This document shows, piece by piece, positions 42,601 through 53,640 of a stretch of DNA of 64,000 nucleotides. The notes beneath the pieces were generated by a model, which saw only the letters and a program-made list of their open reading frames with translations, did not search any database and was not told where the DNA came from. This stretch comes from Actinobacteria bacterium OV450. Its GTDB lineage: Bacteria > Actinomycetota > Actinomycetes > Streptomycetales > Streptomycetaceae. The position numbers and the translations under genes are program-made. The stretch is taken from positions 1-64,000 of the forward strand of contig LJCW01000327.1 of NCBI GenBank assembly GCA_001298555.1, given 5' to 3'. Every line of letters begins with the position of its first letter. Positions within the stretch are counted from its first letter, which is position 1.

Positions 42601-44585
42601 AGGTAGGTGTCGCCGTTGCCGGCGGGCAGCGGCATCCGCAGGCCGAAGTCGTAGATCCACGCGTTGGTGCGGTCGCTGCAGCGCAGTTCATACGGGCGCT
42701 CGTCGGTGACCTCGACGCCCAGGCGCTGGAGCACGGGCAGGACCGCGGACAGCGAGACCTGCTCACCGGTGCGGTAGATCTTGAACCGGCGCTGGCCAGC
42801 GCCGGCGCCGACGGGCTCGTACAGCGACAGCGCGAAGGGCCGGTCGCTGGCGGAGAGCCGCTCCAGGTGGCACAGGTCGGCCACGGCCGCGCGCGGCTTG
42901 TGGTCGGCCTTGTAGCCCTCGGGGAAGGAGGTGCCGTACTTGCGCAGCAGCTCGGCGGCGCGCTCCTCGCCCACCTCGGCGACCAGGGCGTCGGCGAAGC
43001 CGTCGGCCCAGGAGCGGGCGGCCTCGACGAGGCGGGCCTCGATGCGCTCGACGTCGCCGTCCGTCAGGACGGGCAGCTCCTTGCCCTGCGGGACGCGGAT
43101 GACGAAGTGGATGCGGGCCAGGATCGACTCGGTGTTCCAGGCGGTGAAGTCGACGCTGCTGCCGCCGAGCTCCTCCTGGAGGATCGCGATCAGGCGCAGC
43201 CGCACGCCGGTGGTGTAGCGGTCGCGCGGCAGGTAGACGAGCGCCGAGTAGTAGCGGCCGTACTCGTCCTGGCGCAGGTACAGCCGCAGCCGGCGGCGTT
43301 CCTGGAGGTACAGGACGGAGGTGGCGATCTCGCGGAGCTTGTCGACCGGGGTCTGGAACAGCTCGTCGCGCGGGTAGGTCTCCAGGATCTGGAGCAGGTC
43401 GCGGCCGTCGTGGCTGTTGGGCGAGAAGCCGGCGCCGTCGAGGACCTCGGCGACCTTGCGGCGGATGACCGGGACGCGGCGCACCGACTCGGTGTACGCG
43501 GCGGAGGAGAACAGGCCGAGGAAGCGGCGCTCGCCGACGACGTTGCCCTCGGCGTCGAACTTCTTGACGCCCACGTAGTCGAGGTACGAGGGGCGGTGCA
43601 CGGTGGCGCGGCTGTTGGCCTTGGTCAGCACCAGCAGGCGGTGCTCCCGGGCCTTGGCGCGGGCGTCGGCCGGCAGCCGGTTGAAGGACGGCGAGACGGG
43701 GTGGTCGTCCTCCTGGCCGCTGTGGTGCGGGTCGGAGCGCAGGATGCCGAGGCCGGTGCCGGGCACGGCGGACAGGGCGTCGCCGTCGACGAGGTTGTAC
43801 TCGCGGTAGCCGAGGAAGGTGAAGTGGTCGTCGGCGAGCCAGCGCAGCAGCTCGCGGGCCTCTTCGAGCTCGTACTCGCGCAGGTCGGGCGCGGTGGGCT
43901 CGTCGGGGAGGTCGTCGGCGATGCGCAGCGCGGCGTCGCGCATCTTCTCCCAGTCCTCGACCGACTCGCGGACGTCGGACAGGACGCGGCGCAGGTCGTC
44001 GGTGATCTGCTTGAGGTCGGCGCGGTCGGTCTCGCGGTCGATCTCGACGTGGATCCAGGACTCGACGAGCGAGTCGTGGGGGCGCGCGGTCTTGGGGCCG
44101 TGCGCGTCGCAGTCGGGACCGAGGATCTCGATCAGCTTGCCGGTGACGTCACGGCGGACGACGACCTGCGGGTGGATCACGACGTGGATGCCGCGGCCCT
44201 GCCGGGACAGCTCGTTGGTCACGGAGTCCACGAGGAACGGCATGTCGTCGGTGACGACCTCGACGACCGAGTGGCTTGAGGTCCAGCCGTTCTCCTCGAC
44301 CGTGGGGGTGTGCACGCGCACGTTCGCCGTGCCCTGCGGCCGGTTCTCGGCGAGCCGGTAGTGCGAGAGCGCCGCCCCGAACACGTCGACCGGGTCCCGG
44401 TCGAGCAGGTCCTCCGGGGCGGTGTGCAGGTAGTAGCGCTGGAGGTAGGCGAGAGTGGTGTCCCGGTCGGGGCGCTCCCCCTGCTCGGACCCAGTCGGAA
44501 GTAGCCCCCCGGCCGGGCTGTTCTCAGCTACCCGTGCCGCCCGCGCGAGCAGCTCGGCCTTTGCTTCGTCCAGCTTGGTCTGCAT
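39618..44585 (-). CDS. gdh: NAD-specific glutamate dehydrogenase, large 180-kDa class
   Basis: A 1655-residue enzyme that interconverts glutamate and 2-oxoglutarate plus ammonia with NAD. Family features run in order: the N-terminal regulatory region with [20 protein letters not shown] and [10 protein letters not shown]; the central [22 protein letters not shown]; the catalytic [20 protein letters not shown]; the dinucleotide part with [17 protein letters not shown]; and a long helical C-terminus. Length and motifs match the S. clavuligerus-type GDH. The ATG at 44585 has CAGGAG and AGAGGA upstream. The leader is about 280 bases if the element at 44872-44903 is its promoter. Confidence 0.97.
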   Translation of the reverse strand: [1655 protein letters not shown]

Positions 44586-44871
44586 GTCCTCTGGCTCCTG
44601 TCGCGCGCCATTGCGTGACGTAGGTGAAGGAAGGAATGACGTGGCGCCGCGATGCGGGGTGACCGTTCGGGATCGGCGCCGTGCCGTCGTGAGAACCGCC
44701 CGGGAGGGATTTGGCCATGATCGGCGTGAGGTCCCGGCAGCGGGGATCAGCGAAGGCCCGGGCACGGTCGTGCGCCGGGCGCTGGCCGGAGGCTGCAATG
44801 CCCCCGATGACTATCGCGCTGATCACGGGTACCAGGCTATCTCGCCCGACCCCCTCCTCGTCACGCACCAG
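44586..44871. other. Long untranslated leader region of gdh
   Basis: About 290 bases with no gene and no strong hairpin that I can define. It lies between the candidate promoter and the gdh ATG on the minus strand, so it would be a long 5' leader. Confidence 0.45.
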
Positions 44872-44903
44872 ATCTGTACAAAAGCAGGTCTTGAACTTTG
44901 ACG
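44872..44903 (-). promoter_or_regulatory. Candidate gdh promoter/operator, two-box element copy A
   Basis: On the minus strand it reads CGTCAAAGT-N9-GCTTTTGTAC and runs on into ACAGAT. GTCAAAG and TACAGAT are 17 bases apart, like -35 and -10 boxes. The same boxes and spacing recur at 47021-47052. It also lies just past the HAD stop. Confidence 0.5.
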
Positions 44904-44939
44904 ATGTGCGCAGTGACGCGGCCCGTCCGATGCCAGTAC

Positions 44940-45623
44940 TTATTCAGCCAGCTCGCGAGCAGTGCGTACGGCTTCGGCCAGCGAGTCCACGACGGGGACC
45001 CCGGCTCGTTCCAGACTGCGGCGGCTGTGCGAACCACCCGTGTAGAGGACGGCCCGGGCGCCGACGTGAGCCGCGGCGAGTGCGTCATCGAGGGCGTCCC
45101 CGATGAGGATCGTACGGTCGGCTGTCACGCCCGTTCCCTCCATGGCCGCCATGTGACGTATGAGGTGTACGGCTTTGCTGGTGTGCGAGGGACCGGTACG
45201 CCCGTCGACGCGCAGGAAGTGCGCGCCGATCCCGTGCGCTTCGACGAGGGGTACGAGCCTCTCATGGGGCGCGAGGGAGAGCAGCGACTGCGTGAGTCCG
45301 CCCGCCTGCCAGTCCCGCAGGAGCTCCCGGGCCCCTTCGGTGAGCCCGGCGGTGTCGGCGGCGGCCCAGTAGTACCGGTGGAACGTCTCGTCCATGACCT
45401 CCCACTCGGCGTCGGTGGGCAGCCGTCCCATCAGCCGCTCGTAGAACTTCGGCACCGGTACGACGTACAGCTCGCGGTAGCGCTCCAGCGTGATCGGTGC
45501 GAAGCCGAACTCGGCGAAGGAGGCGTTGGTGGCGGCGATCACGGCGTCGATGTCGTGCAGCAGCGTGCCGTTCCAGTCCCAGACGATGTGGGCGCCGGCC
45601 GCGGGGGTGGCGCTGACGCTCAT
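44940..45623 (-). CDS. HAD-superfamily phosphatase
   Basis: A 227-residue phosphoglycolate-phosphatase-like HAD. Motif I is VWDWNGTLL (nucleophile D and acid D replaced in the WDWNGT form, which is known in this subfamily), motif II is LLSLA, the motif III lysine is in SHTSKAVHL, and motif IV is ILIGDALDDALAA. The cap is helical. The substrate is unknown. The ATG at 45623 overlaps the preceding gene stop (ATGA). It is in an operon with the DUF6912 gene. Confidence 0.88.
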   Translation of the reverse strand: MSVSATPAAGAHIVWDWNGTLLHDIDAVIAATNASFAEFGFAPITLERYRELYVVPVPKFYERLMGRLPTDAEWEVMDETFHRYYWAAADTAGLTEGARELLRDWQAGGLTQSLLSLAPHERLVPLVEAHGIGAHFLRVDGRTGPSHTSKAVHLIRHMAAMEGTGVTADRTILIGDALDDALAAAHVGARAVLYTGGSHSRRSLERAGVPVVDSLAEAVRTARELAE

Positions 45624-46120
45624 TTCAGCAGCCCCGGGATCTCCTGGACGCCGAACCACAGCAGTTCGTGGTACTCGGCGCCGTCCACGGTGGACTGCGC
45701 GTCGTCGTCCCCCGCGTCGGCGGCCTCCAGTGCGGCGGCGGCCGCGCGCACGTCTTCGAGCGCGTCATCGGCGTCCACGTGCACGGCGGCGGCCACGGAC
45801 AGCCGTACGGCGGCGGCGAGCGTCACCTGGCCCAGGGCGGCCTCGTCGGCCCCGGGGACCGCGGTGACGGCCTTGTCGTCCACGTCGACGGCCACGACGA
45901 CGCGCTTGCGCGGGGCGCCGTCCTGCGCGGCGAGCAGGCGCAGGGACGCCGTGGCGGCCCGGCCGAGCGCGGCGTACTCCAGCTCCTCCAGGTCGTCCGA
46001 CACGTACCACTCGCGCAGGCCGGGCGTGACGGCGTACGCCCGCAGCGGGGCCGGTCCCAGCTCACCCGCCTTGTGCGCCTCGGCGAGCCCGAGGAGGGTC
46101 AGGGGGACGTACACGCGCAT
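45620..46120 (-). CDS. DUF6912 family protein
   Basis: A 166-residue actinobacterial protein starting MRVYVPLTLLGLAEAHKAGEL. Further conserved-looking parts are TPGLREWYVSDDLEELEY and RVVVAVDVDDKAV. No catalytic motif or membrane segment is seen, and the function is unknown. It is translationally coupled to the downstream HAD gene, which suggests a joint role. The start has no ribosome binding site. Confidence 0.82.
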   Translation of the reverse strand: MRVYVPLTLLGLAEAHKAGELGPAPLRAYAVTPGLREWYVSDDLEELEYAALGRAATASLRLLAAQDGAPRKRVVVAVDVDDKAVTAVPGADEAALGQVTLAAAVRLSVAAAVHVDADDALEDVRAAAAALEAADAGDDDAQSTVDGAEYHELLWFGVQEIPGLLK

Positions 46121-46423
46121 GGCCGGCTGCTTTCGGTAGTCGGAAAACGCCCTCAGGATACGACTTGAGGGGACTGCGCCGGGTGACGGCGGCGGTCCCC
46201 CTTCGGGCTGCCGGGCGCGGGCCCGGCGGCGTCCACGGCGCGCCCCGCGCCGCCGCGGGCCACGGCCGGTGGCCCCGCGCCGCCCACCCGGATAGGTGAA
46301 GCGACCCCGGCCCGCCCCCGCCCCGCGGGCGTCGTTGCGGAGGGTGGGCGCGGACCGTAGAAGTCCCCTACCAAGTTACCGCCCGGTACCGCTCCGGGCC
46401 CGGACTTCTCGGGGACGACCGCC
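46121..46423. other. Gene-free divergent region
   Basis: About 300 bases between DUF6912 (minus) and the Rv3235-like gene (plus). It is extremely GC-rich in the middle. The AT-richer part at 46358-46386 (GTAGAAGTCCCCTACCAAGTTACC) is the likely plus-strand promoter region. Nothing else is recognised. Confidence 0.4.
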
Positions 46424-46813
46424 ATGACCAGGACCAGGAACACCACCCGGCCCCCCGGCCGCCACGACCAGCGCCGCCCCGGCGGCCCCCGCACCCCCCG
46501 CGGCCCGCACGACTGGTTCGCGGAGCGGCTCCTCGCGGTGGTCAGCGGCCAGCGGCCGGTCCACTCGCTGCTGGGCCTCACGGTCGGCCCGGCCTACGAC
46601 CAGCTCGTCACCCTGGCCCCCACGGCCCCGCTCCGCGCACGCCCGCGCCCGGTCCTGCGCCAGTGCGGCCGCTTCCACCCGGGACCGGGCGTCATCGAGG
46701 CCTTCGCCCGCATCGCGACGGGCGAACGCGTCTCGGCGATGGCGTTCCGCCTCGAACAGGGCCCGGACCTCCGCTGGCGCTGCGCAGCCATCGAAATGGC
46801 CCCCCTGTCGTGA
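46424..46813 (+). CDS. Rv3235 family protein
   Basis: 129 residues: a basic, proline-rich disordered N-terminus (about 1-28), then the conserved part DWFAERLLAVVSGQRPVHSL, LRARPRPVLRQC and PGVIEAFARIATGERVSAMA, ending RWRCAAIEM. Rv3235-like genes lie beside secA in mycobacteria too, so the link to the SecA region is conserved. The function is unknown. The ATG at 46424 follows CGGGGACG. Confidence 0.8.
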   Translation: MTRTRNTTRPPGRHDQRRPGGPRTPRGPHDWFAERLLAVVSGQRPVHSLLGLTVGPAYDQLVTLAPTAPLRARPRPVLRQCGRFHPGPGVIEAFARIATGERVSAMAFRLEQGPDLRWRCAAIEMAPLS

Positions 46814-46820
46814 GCGGGCC

Positions 46821-46976
46821 CTACCGGCCGGTCCACCAGGCAGCGGCCCCGGAGCCGGCGGCCGTGGTCGCCAGCGTGACGAGCCAGACGGGCACACGCT
46901 GGATGACCACGTGCAGCCCGCCCCACCGCAGCTCGAACTGCGGCTGCTGCCGCCTGCTCTCAACTCGCTTGTCCAT
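46821..46976 (-). CDS. 51-residue small membrane protein
   Basis: A short frame from ATG 46976: a basic start (MDKRVESRRQQPQFELRWGG), an amphipathic stretch (LHVVIQRVP), one membrane segment (VWLVTLATTAAGSGAAAWW) and TGR at the end. Similar short proteins occur in other Streptomyces as I recall. There is no ribosome binding site. The candidate promoter at 47021-47052 lies about 45 bases upstream. It is convergent with the Rv3235-like gene, with 7 bases between the stops. Confidence 0.7.
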   Translation of the reverse strand: MDKRVESRRQQPQFELRWGGLHVVIQRVPVWLVTLATTAAGSGAAAWWTGR

Positions 46977-47020
46977 GAGGGAAGTCAAGCACCCTCCACC
47001 CCCTGCCCGTCATGAGCCGC

Positions 47021-47052
47021 ATGTGTACAAAAGCCCGGGCCGGACTTTGACG
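47021..47052 (-). promoter_or_regulatory. Candidate promoter/operator, two-box element copy B
   Basis: On the minus strand CGTCAAAGT-N9-GCTTTTGTAC continues into ACAT, giving GTCAAAG and TACACAT 17 bases apart. It matches copy A upstream of gdh at 19 of 19 box positions with the same spacing. Confidence 0.5.
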
Positions 47053-47118
47053 CCCTGGACAGCGACACCCCGTTTCGGCGGCGTGCCGGGGAGCGCCGGG
47101 AGCGCCGGGCCACAACGC

Positions 47119-47156
47119 CGCCGGGGCCGGACACCGTGTGGTGTCCGGCCCCGGCG
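47119..47156 (-). terminator. Terminator after secA
   Basis: Perfect stem of 17 bp (CGCCGG-type start, CCGGGGCCGGACACC core) with a GTGT loop, 22 bases beyond the secA stop. Confidence 0.85.
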
Positions 47157-47178
47157 GGGGTGCCCGTACGGGCGGGTG

Positions 47179-49968
<2,790 letters not shown>

Positions 49969-50209
49969 CGAGGTTTGTCTCCTTGCCGGTCGGGCCTGGC
50001 ACTGGTTCGTACACGGGCACGGAGGGTGGGCCCCACCGCAACGGCCATCGTAAGCGAGGACGCGGTCGCGTCGGGAGGTCCGCCGTATCCCGCAGGGCAC
50101 GGGCGCCCGGAATGAGAACGTACGAGGCCCCTGGAAGGTGCCGGGGTCAGCGGCACGTCTTGCGCGAAAACTGCTCGCCCGGGCCGCCGCTGCCGCGCAG
50201 AATCCGTAC

Positions 50210-50791
50210 ATGGAGCCCACGACACTGAACACGGCCCGGCTGCATCTGCGCCCCTTCGTCCCCGGTGACGAGGAGGAGGTGTACACCGCGGTGCAGGACC
50301 CCGACATCCAGCGCTGGACGATGGTGCCCTCCCCCTACGAGCGCGAGCACGCGCGCAGCTTCGTCGCCGAGACCGTCCCCGCCGGCTGGCGCGAGGACAC
50401 GGCGTACAGCTTCGCGGTCCGCCTCGGCCCGGACGGCCCGCTGGTCGCGGCCGTCGGCGTGCACGTGCGCGGGCCGGGCTCGTACGAGATCGGCTACTGG
50501 GCGGCCAAGGAGCACCGCGGCCGCGGCTACATGACCGAGGCCGTCGCCGCCGTGTCCCGCTGGGCCTTCACCGCGGTGGGCGCCGTACGGCTGGAATGGC
50601 GCGCCGAGGTGGGCAACGCCGGCTCCCGGGCCGTCGCGGAGAAGACCGGCTTCCGCTTCGAGGGCGTGCTGCGGGGCGCGGTGCTGCGGCGCGGCACCGC
50701 GCGGGACTCCTGGGTGGGCGCCCTGCTCCCGTCGGACCTCGGCCTGACGCCCTCTCTGCCGTACCTCCCCGCTGTCGGTGGCTCCGCCTAG
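50210..50791 (+). CDS. GNAT acetyltransferase, RimJ/RimL type
   Basis: A 193-residue GNAT protein: [41 protein letters not shown], the acetyl-CoA region [21 protein letters not shown] and the C-terminal [21 protein letters not shown], read in parts. The substrate is unknown. The ATG at 50210 has no ribosome binding site. CAGAAT lies six bases upstream, so translation may be leaderless. It is 10 bases ahead of the next gene and so co-transcribed with it. Confidence 0.9.
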   Translation: MEPTTLNTARLHLRPFVPGDEEEVYTAVQDPDIQRWTMVPSPYEREHARSFVAETVPAGWREDTAYSFAVRLGPDGPLVAAVGVHVRGPGSYEIGYWAAKEHRGRGYMTEAVAAVSRWAFTAVGAVRLEWRAEVGNAGSRAVAEKTGFRFEGVLRGAVLRRGTARDSWVGALLPSDLGLTPSLPYLPAVGGSA

Positions 50792-50801
50792 GCTGCGGCC
50801 C

Positions 50802-51998
50802 ATGACGTCTGCCGCCTCCGTGTCCCTGTCCGCCGACGACGCGCGCCGGATCGCCCTGCGCGCACAGGGCTTCCTCGGGGCGCCCGGCCGCCGGGGCGGG
50901 AGTACCCCCGGCGGCGCCAGCGGGAGGGTGCGGGGCGTGCTGCGCCACCTGGGCGCCGTCCAGCTGGACACGATCTCCGTCCTGGCCCGCTCGCACGAGC
51001 TCATCCCGTACGCGCGTCTGGGCGCGGTCGGCCGCCCGGCGGTCGAGTCGGCGTACTGGTCGGACGGGCACGCCTTCGAGTACTGGTCGCACGCGGCCTG
51101 CATCCTGCCGATCGAGGAGTGGCCGCACTTCGCGTTCCGGCGCCGTGCGCGCCGGGCCCGCGGCCACCGCTGGCACGTCCTGCAGGACAAGGAGCGCTCG
51201 ACGCGGGCGGTCCTGGACCGCCTCCGGGCGGACGGCCCCCTGACCTCGTCCGAGCTGGGCGGCGCCAAGAACGGCGGCGAGTGGTTCGAGTGGTCGGAAA
51301 CCAAGATCGCGGTGGAGTGGCTGCTGGACACCGGCGAAGTGGTCTGCACCGAGCGCCGCGGCTGGAAGCGGGTCTACGACCTGCCGGAGCGGGCGGTCCC
51401 GGACGCGCTGCTCCACGACGACCTGGACGACCGCGAGTGCCTGCGCCGCCTGGTGGCACTGGCCGGGCAGAGCCTGGGCGTGGGCACCAGGGCCGACATC
51501 GCGGACTACCACCGCCTCAAGGGCGAACAGGTCGACGCGGTGATCGCCGACTCCGGCCTGGTCCCGGTCGAGGTCGAGGGCTGGTCCAAGGCGGCCTGGG
51601 CCGACCCCGCCGCGCTGGCGACGGTCCCCCGGGGGCGCCACCGCACCACCCTGCTCTCCCCCTTCGACTCCCTGGTGTGGGACCGGCCGCGTACGGAGCG
51701 GATCTTCGGCTTCACGCACCGGCTGGAGGCGTACGTCCCCAAGGCCCGGCGGATACACGGCTACTTCGCGATGCCGCTGCTGGCGGGCGGGCGGCTCCAG
51801 GGCCGGGTCGACCCGGCCCGCGAGGGCGGCACGCTGGTGGCCCGGCAGCTCTCCCTGACCACCCCCAAGGCGGCCCGCCCGATGGCCGAGGCGCTGCGCG
51901 AGGCGGCTGACTGGGTCGGCTGCGACGCCGTCCGGATCGAACGCGCGGCCTCGCCCGAGCAGGCGGCGGCGGTCACCGCGGAACTCGCCGCACTCTGA
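50802..51998 (+). CDS. YcaQ/AlkX-type winged-helix DNA glycosylase (HTH_42)
   Basis: A 398-residue HTH_42 protein. LSADDARRIALRAQGFLG starts the fold. The catalytic-type motif QLD is in AVQLDTISVLARSHELI (about 53-68), as in the E. coli YcaQ (AlkX) branch, whereas AlkZ has QxQ. Other signatures are YARLGAVGRPAVESAYW, FEYWSHAACILPIEEWP and LLSPFDSLVWDRPRTER. Family members unhook interstrand crosslinks and remove bulky alkylated bases. The start is ATG 50802. In Streptomyces such enzymes can give self-resistance, but no crosslinker pathway is nearby. Confidence 0.88.
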   Translation: MTSAASVSLSADDARRIALRAQGFLGAPGRRGGSTPGGASGRVRGVLRHLGAVQLDTISVLARSHELIPYARLGAVGRPAVESAYWSDGHAFEYWSHAACILPIEEWPHFAFRRRARRARGHRWHVLQDKERSTRAVLDRLRADGPLTSSELGGAKNGGEWFEWSETKIAVEWLLDTGEVVCTERRGWKRVYDLPERAVPDALLHDDLDDRECLRRLVALAGQSLGVGTRADIADYHRLKGEQVDAVIADSGLVPVEVEGWSKAAWADPAALATVPRGRHRTTLLSPFDSLVWDRPRTERIFGFTHRLEAYVPKARRIHGYFAMPLLAGGRLQGRVDPAREGGTLVARQLSLTTPKAARPMAEALREAADWVGCDAVRIERAASPEQAAAVTAELAAL

Positions 51999-52019
51999 GA
52001 CGGGGAGAGGACCAGGACC

Positions 52020-52721
52020 TCAGCGGATTTCGAGGATCTTCTCCCGCATCGCGTAGACCACGGCCTCCATCCTGGAGTGCAGCTGGAGCTTCTCCAGGAT
52101 GTTGCGGACGTGGTTCTTCACGGTGTTCTCGGAAATGAACAGTTCCTTCGCGATGTCCCGGTTGTTCATTCCGGTGGCCACGAGTTTGAGGACTTCCAGC
52201 TCGCGGTCCGTCAGCCGCGGCGCCGGCACCAGCCGCCGCTCGTCCGTCCGCTGGATCATCGACTTGAACTCCGTCAGGAGTTTCGACGCCATCGAAGGAC
52301 TGATCTGCGACTGCCCGTCGGCCACCGCGCGGATCGCGGTGGCGACCTCGTCGGTCGAAATCTCCTTCAGGAGGTACCCGGTCGCACCCGCCTTGATCGC
52401 GTCGTAGAGGTCCGCCTCCTCGTCGCTGATCGTCAGCATGATGATCTTCGCGGAGGGGGCCACCTCCTTGATCGAGGTGCACGCCTCGATCCCGCCGCGC
52501 CGTGGCATCCGCACGTCCATCAGCACGATGTCCGGCAGCAGGTCGGCCGCCTTGTCCACCGCCTCCGCGCCGTCGCCGGCCTCGCCGACGACCTGGATGT
52601 CCTCCTCCTGCGCGAGGACGATCTCCAGCCCGCGCCGGAACAGGGCGTGGTCGTCCACGACGAGCACCCGGATCGGCTCGCCGCCTTCGTCACCGCGCAC
52701 CGGCCCGAAGGTGTCCGCCAT
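52020..52721 (-). CDS. NarL/LuxR-type response regulator (orphan)
   Basis: 233 residues. The receiver domain is about 17-135 (VLVVDDHALFRRGLEIVLAQ), with the phosphoacceptor D69 in DIVLMDVRMP, T and K positions in MLTISD and LLKEIS. A LuxR-type HTH is at about 168-230 (LTDRELEVLKLVATGMNNRDIAKELFISENTVKNHV, read in parts). No histidine kinase is adjacent. The ATG at 52721 follows GGGGGAGGA. It is convergent with the glycosylase gene. Regulated genes are unknown. Confidence 0.93.
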   Translation of the reverse strand: MADTFGPVRGDEGGEPIRVLVVDDHALFRRGLEIVLAQEEDIQVVGEAGDGAEAVDKAADLLPDIVLMDVRMPRRGGIEACTSIKEVAPSAKIIMLTISDEEADLYDAIKAGATGYLLKEISTDEVATAIRAVADGQSQISPSMASKLLTEFKSMIQRTDERRLVPAPRLTDRELEVLKLVATGMNNRDIAKELFISENTVKNHVRNILEKLQLHSRMEAVVYAMREKILEIR

Positions 52722-52861
52722 CGTTCCTCCCCCTGCATGTACGAGCTTGCGGGTCAACCGGACGGGGTCGTCCGCCGGTTGACTGCCCGCCATGATTCCA
52801 TGCCCGCGCCCTCCGGCGGGGAGCGTCCGACGGCCACCTGGCGCATACGAGTCATACAGAG

Positions 52862-52891
52862 GCCCCCGGGGACGCTGCCGTCCCCGGGGGC
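52862..52891 (-). terminator. Terminator after hpf
   Basis: 13-bp stem GCCCCCGGGGACG with a CTGC loop, 27 bases beyond the hpf stop on the minus strand. Confidence 0.75.
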
Positions 52892-52917
52892 GCTTCACCG
52901 AAATTCAGGACGCGGCG

Positions 52918-53613
52918 TCAGCCGCCGAGCGCCCCGCCCGCGCCCGCGCCGGGCTCACCCGAGCTGGAGGCCTGGTCGGCGTTGAGGTGGATCACGCCGT
53001 AGTCGTAGCCGTGGCGCCGGTAGACGACGCTCGGCATCTTCGTGTCGGAGTCGACGAACAGGTAGAAGTCGTGGCCGACCAGCTCCATCTCGTACAGAGC
53101 CTGGTCGAGCGGCATGGGTGCGGCCGAGTGCGTCTTCTCGCGGACGATGAGCGGGCCCTCGCCCTGGACCTCCAGCGATCCGATCCGGGTGGTCGGGATC
53201 GCGTCCGCCGCCTCCTCCGTCACCGGCTGGCCGCTTCCGTTCAGCCGGGCCACGCCGGGGACCACGTCGGCGACCTCGGCCGCCGAGAGCCGGCCGTTGC
53301 CACGGCGCGTGTAGCGCTTGTCGTGCTGCTTGCGCAGCCGGGCCTCCAGCTTGTCCTGTGCCAGGTCGAGCGCCGCGTACGGGTCTGCGGCGGCGGCCTC
53401 GGCACGGATCACCGGGCCCCGCGAATGCAGGGTGATCTCCACGCGGTCGGAACGGTCGGCCTGGCGCGGGTTGTGCTCCTTGGACACCTCGACGTCCAAG
53501 CTGATCACCTTGGCGTCGAGCTTCTGGATCCGCTCGGGATTCAGCTTCTCGGCCACGTGCTTGCGGAACCGCTCGGGCACCTCGGTCTTGCGGCCCTTGA
53601 CGACGATGTCCAC
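52918..53613 (-). CDS. hpf: Long-form ribosome hibernation promoting factor
   Basis: 231 residues. The N-terminal S30AE fold (DIVVKGRKTEVPERFRKHVAEKL, DPYAALDLAQDKLEARLRK) binds the small subunit. The C-terminal dimerisation domain (VREKTHSAAPMPLDQALYEMELVGHDFYLF, YGVIHL, read in parts) forms 100S ribosome dimers. I chose GTG 53613 because GGGAACGGAG lies six bases ahead and family conservation starts there. The frame stays open up to 53736 through hairpin-rich leader. HPF is normally induced in dormancy; its leader here has two hairpins. Confidence 0.93.
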   Translation of the reverse strand: MDIVVKGRKTEVPERFRKHVAEKLNPERIQKLDAKVISLDVEVSKEHNPRQADRSDRVEITLHSRGPVIRAEAAAADPYAALDLAQDKLEARLRKQHDKRYTRRGNGRLSAAEVADVVPGVARLNGSGQPVTEEAADAIPTTRIGSLEVQGEGPLIVREKTHSAAPMPLDQALYEMELVGHDFYLFVDSDTKMPSVVYRRHGYDYGVIHLNADQASSSGEPGAGAGGALGG

Positions 53614-53640
53614 GCAGAACTCCGTTCCCGGATGGCTCCG

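Noticed and set aside
39624..44279. A 1551-residue open frame on the plus strand across gdh
   Set aside because: It is antisense to the full-length, motif-complete NAD-GDH and has the low-complexity composition of a GC-bias shadow frame.
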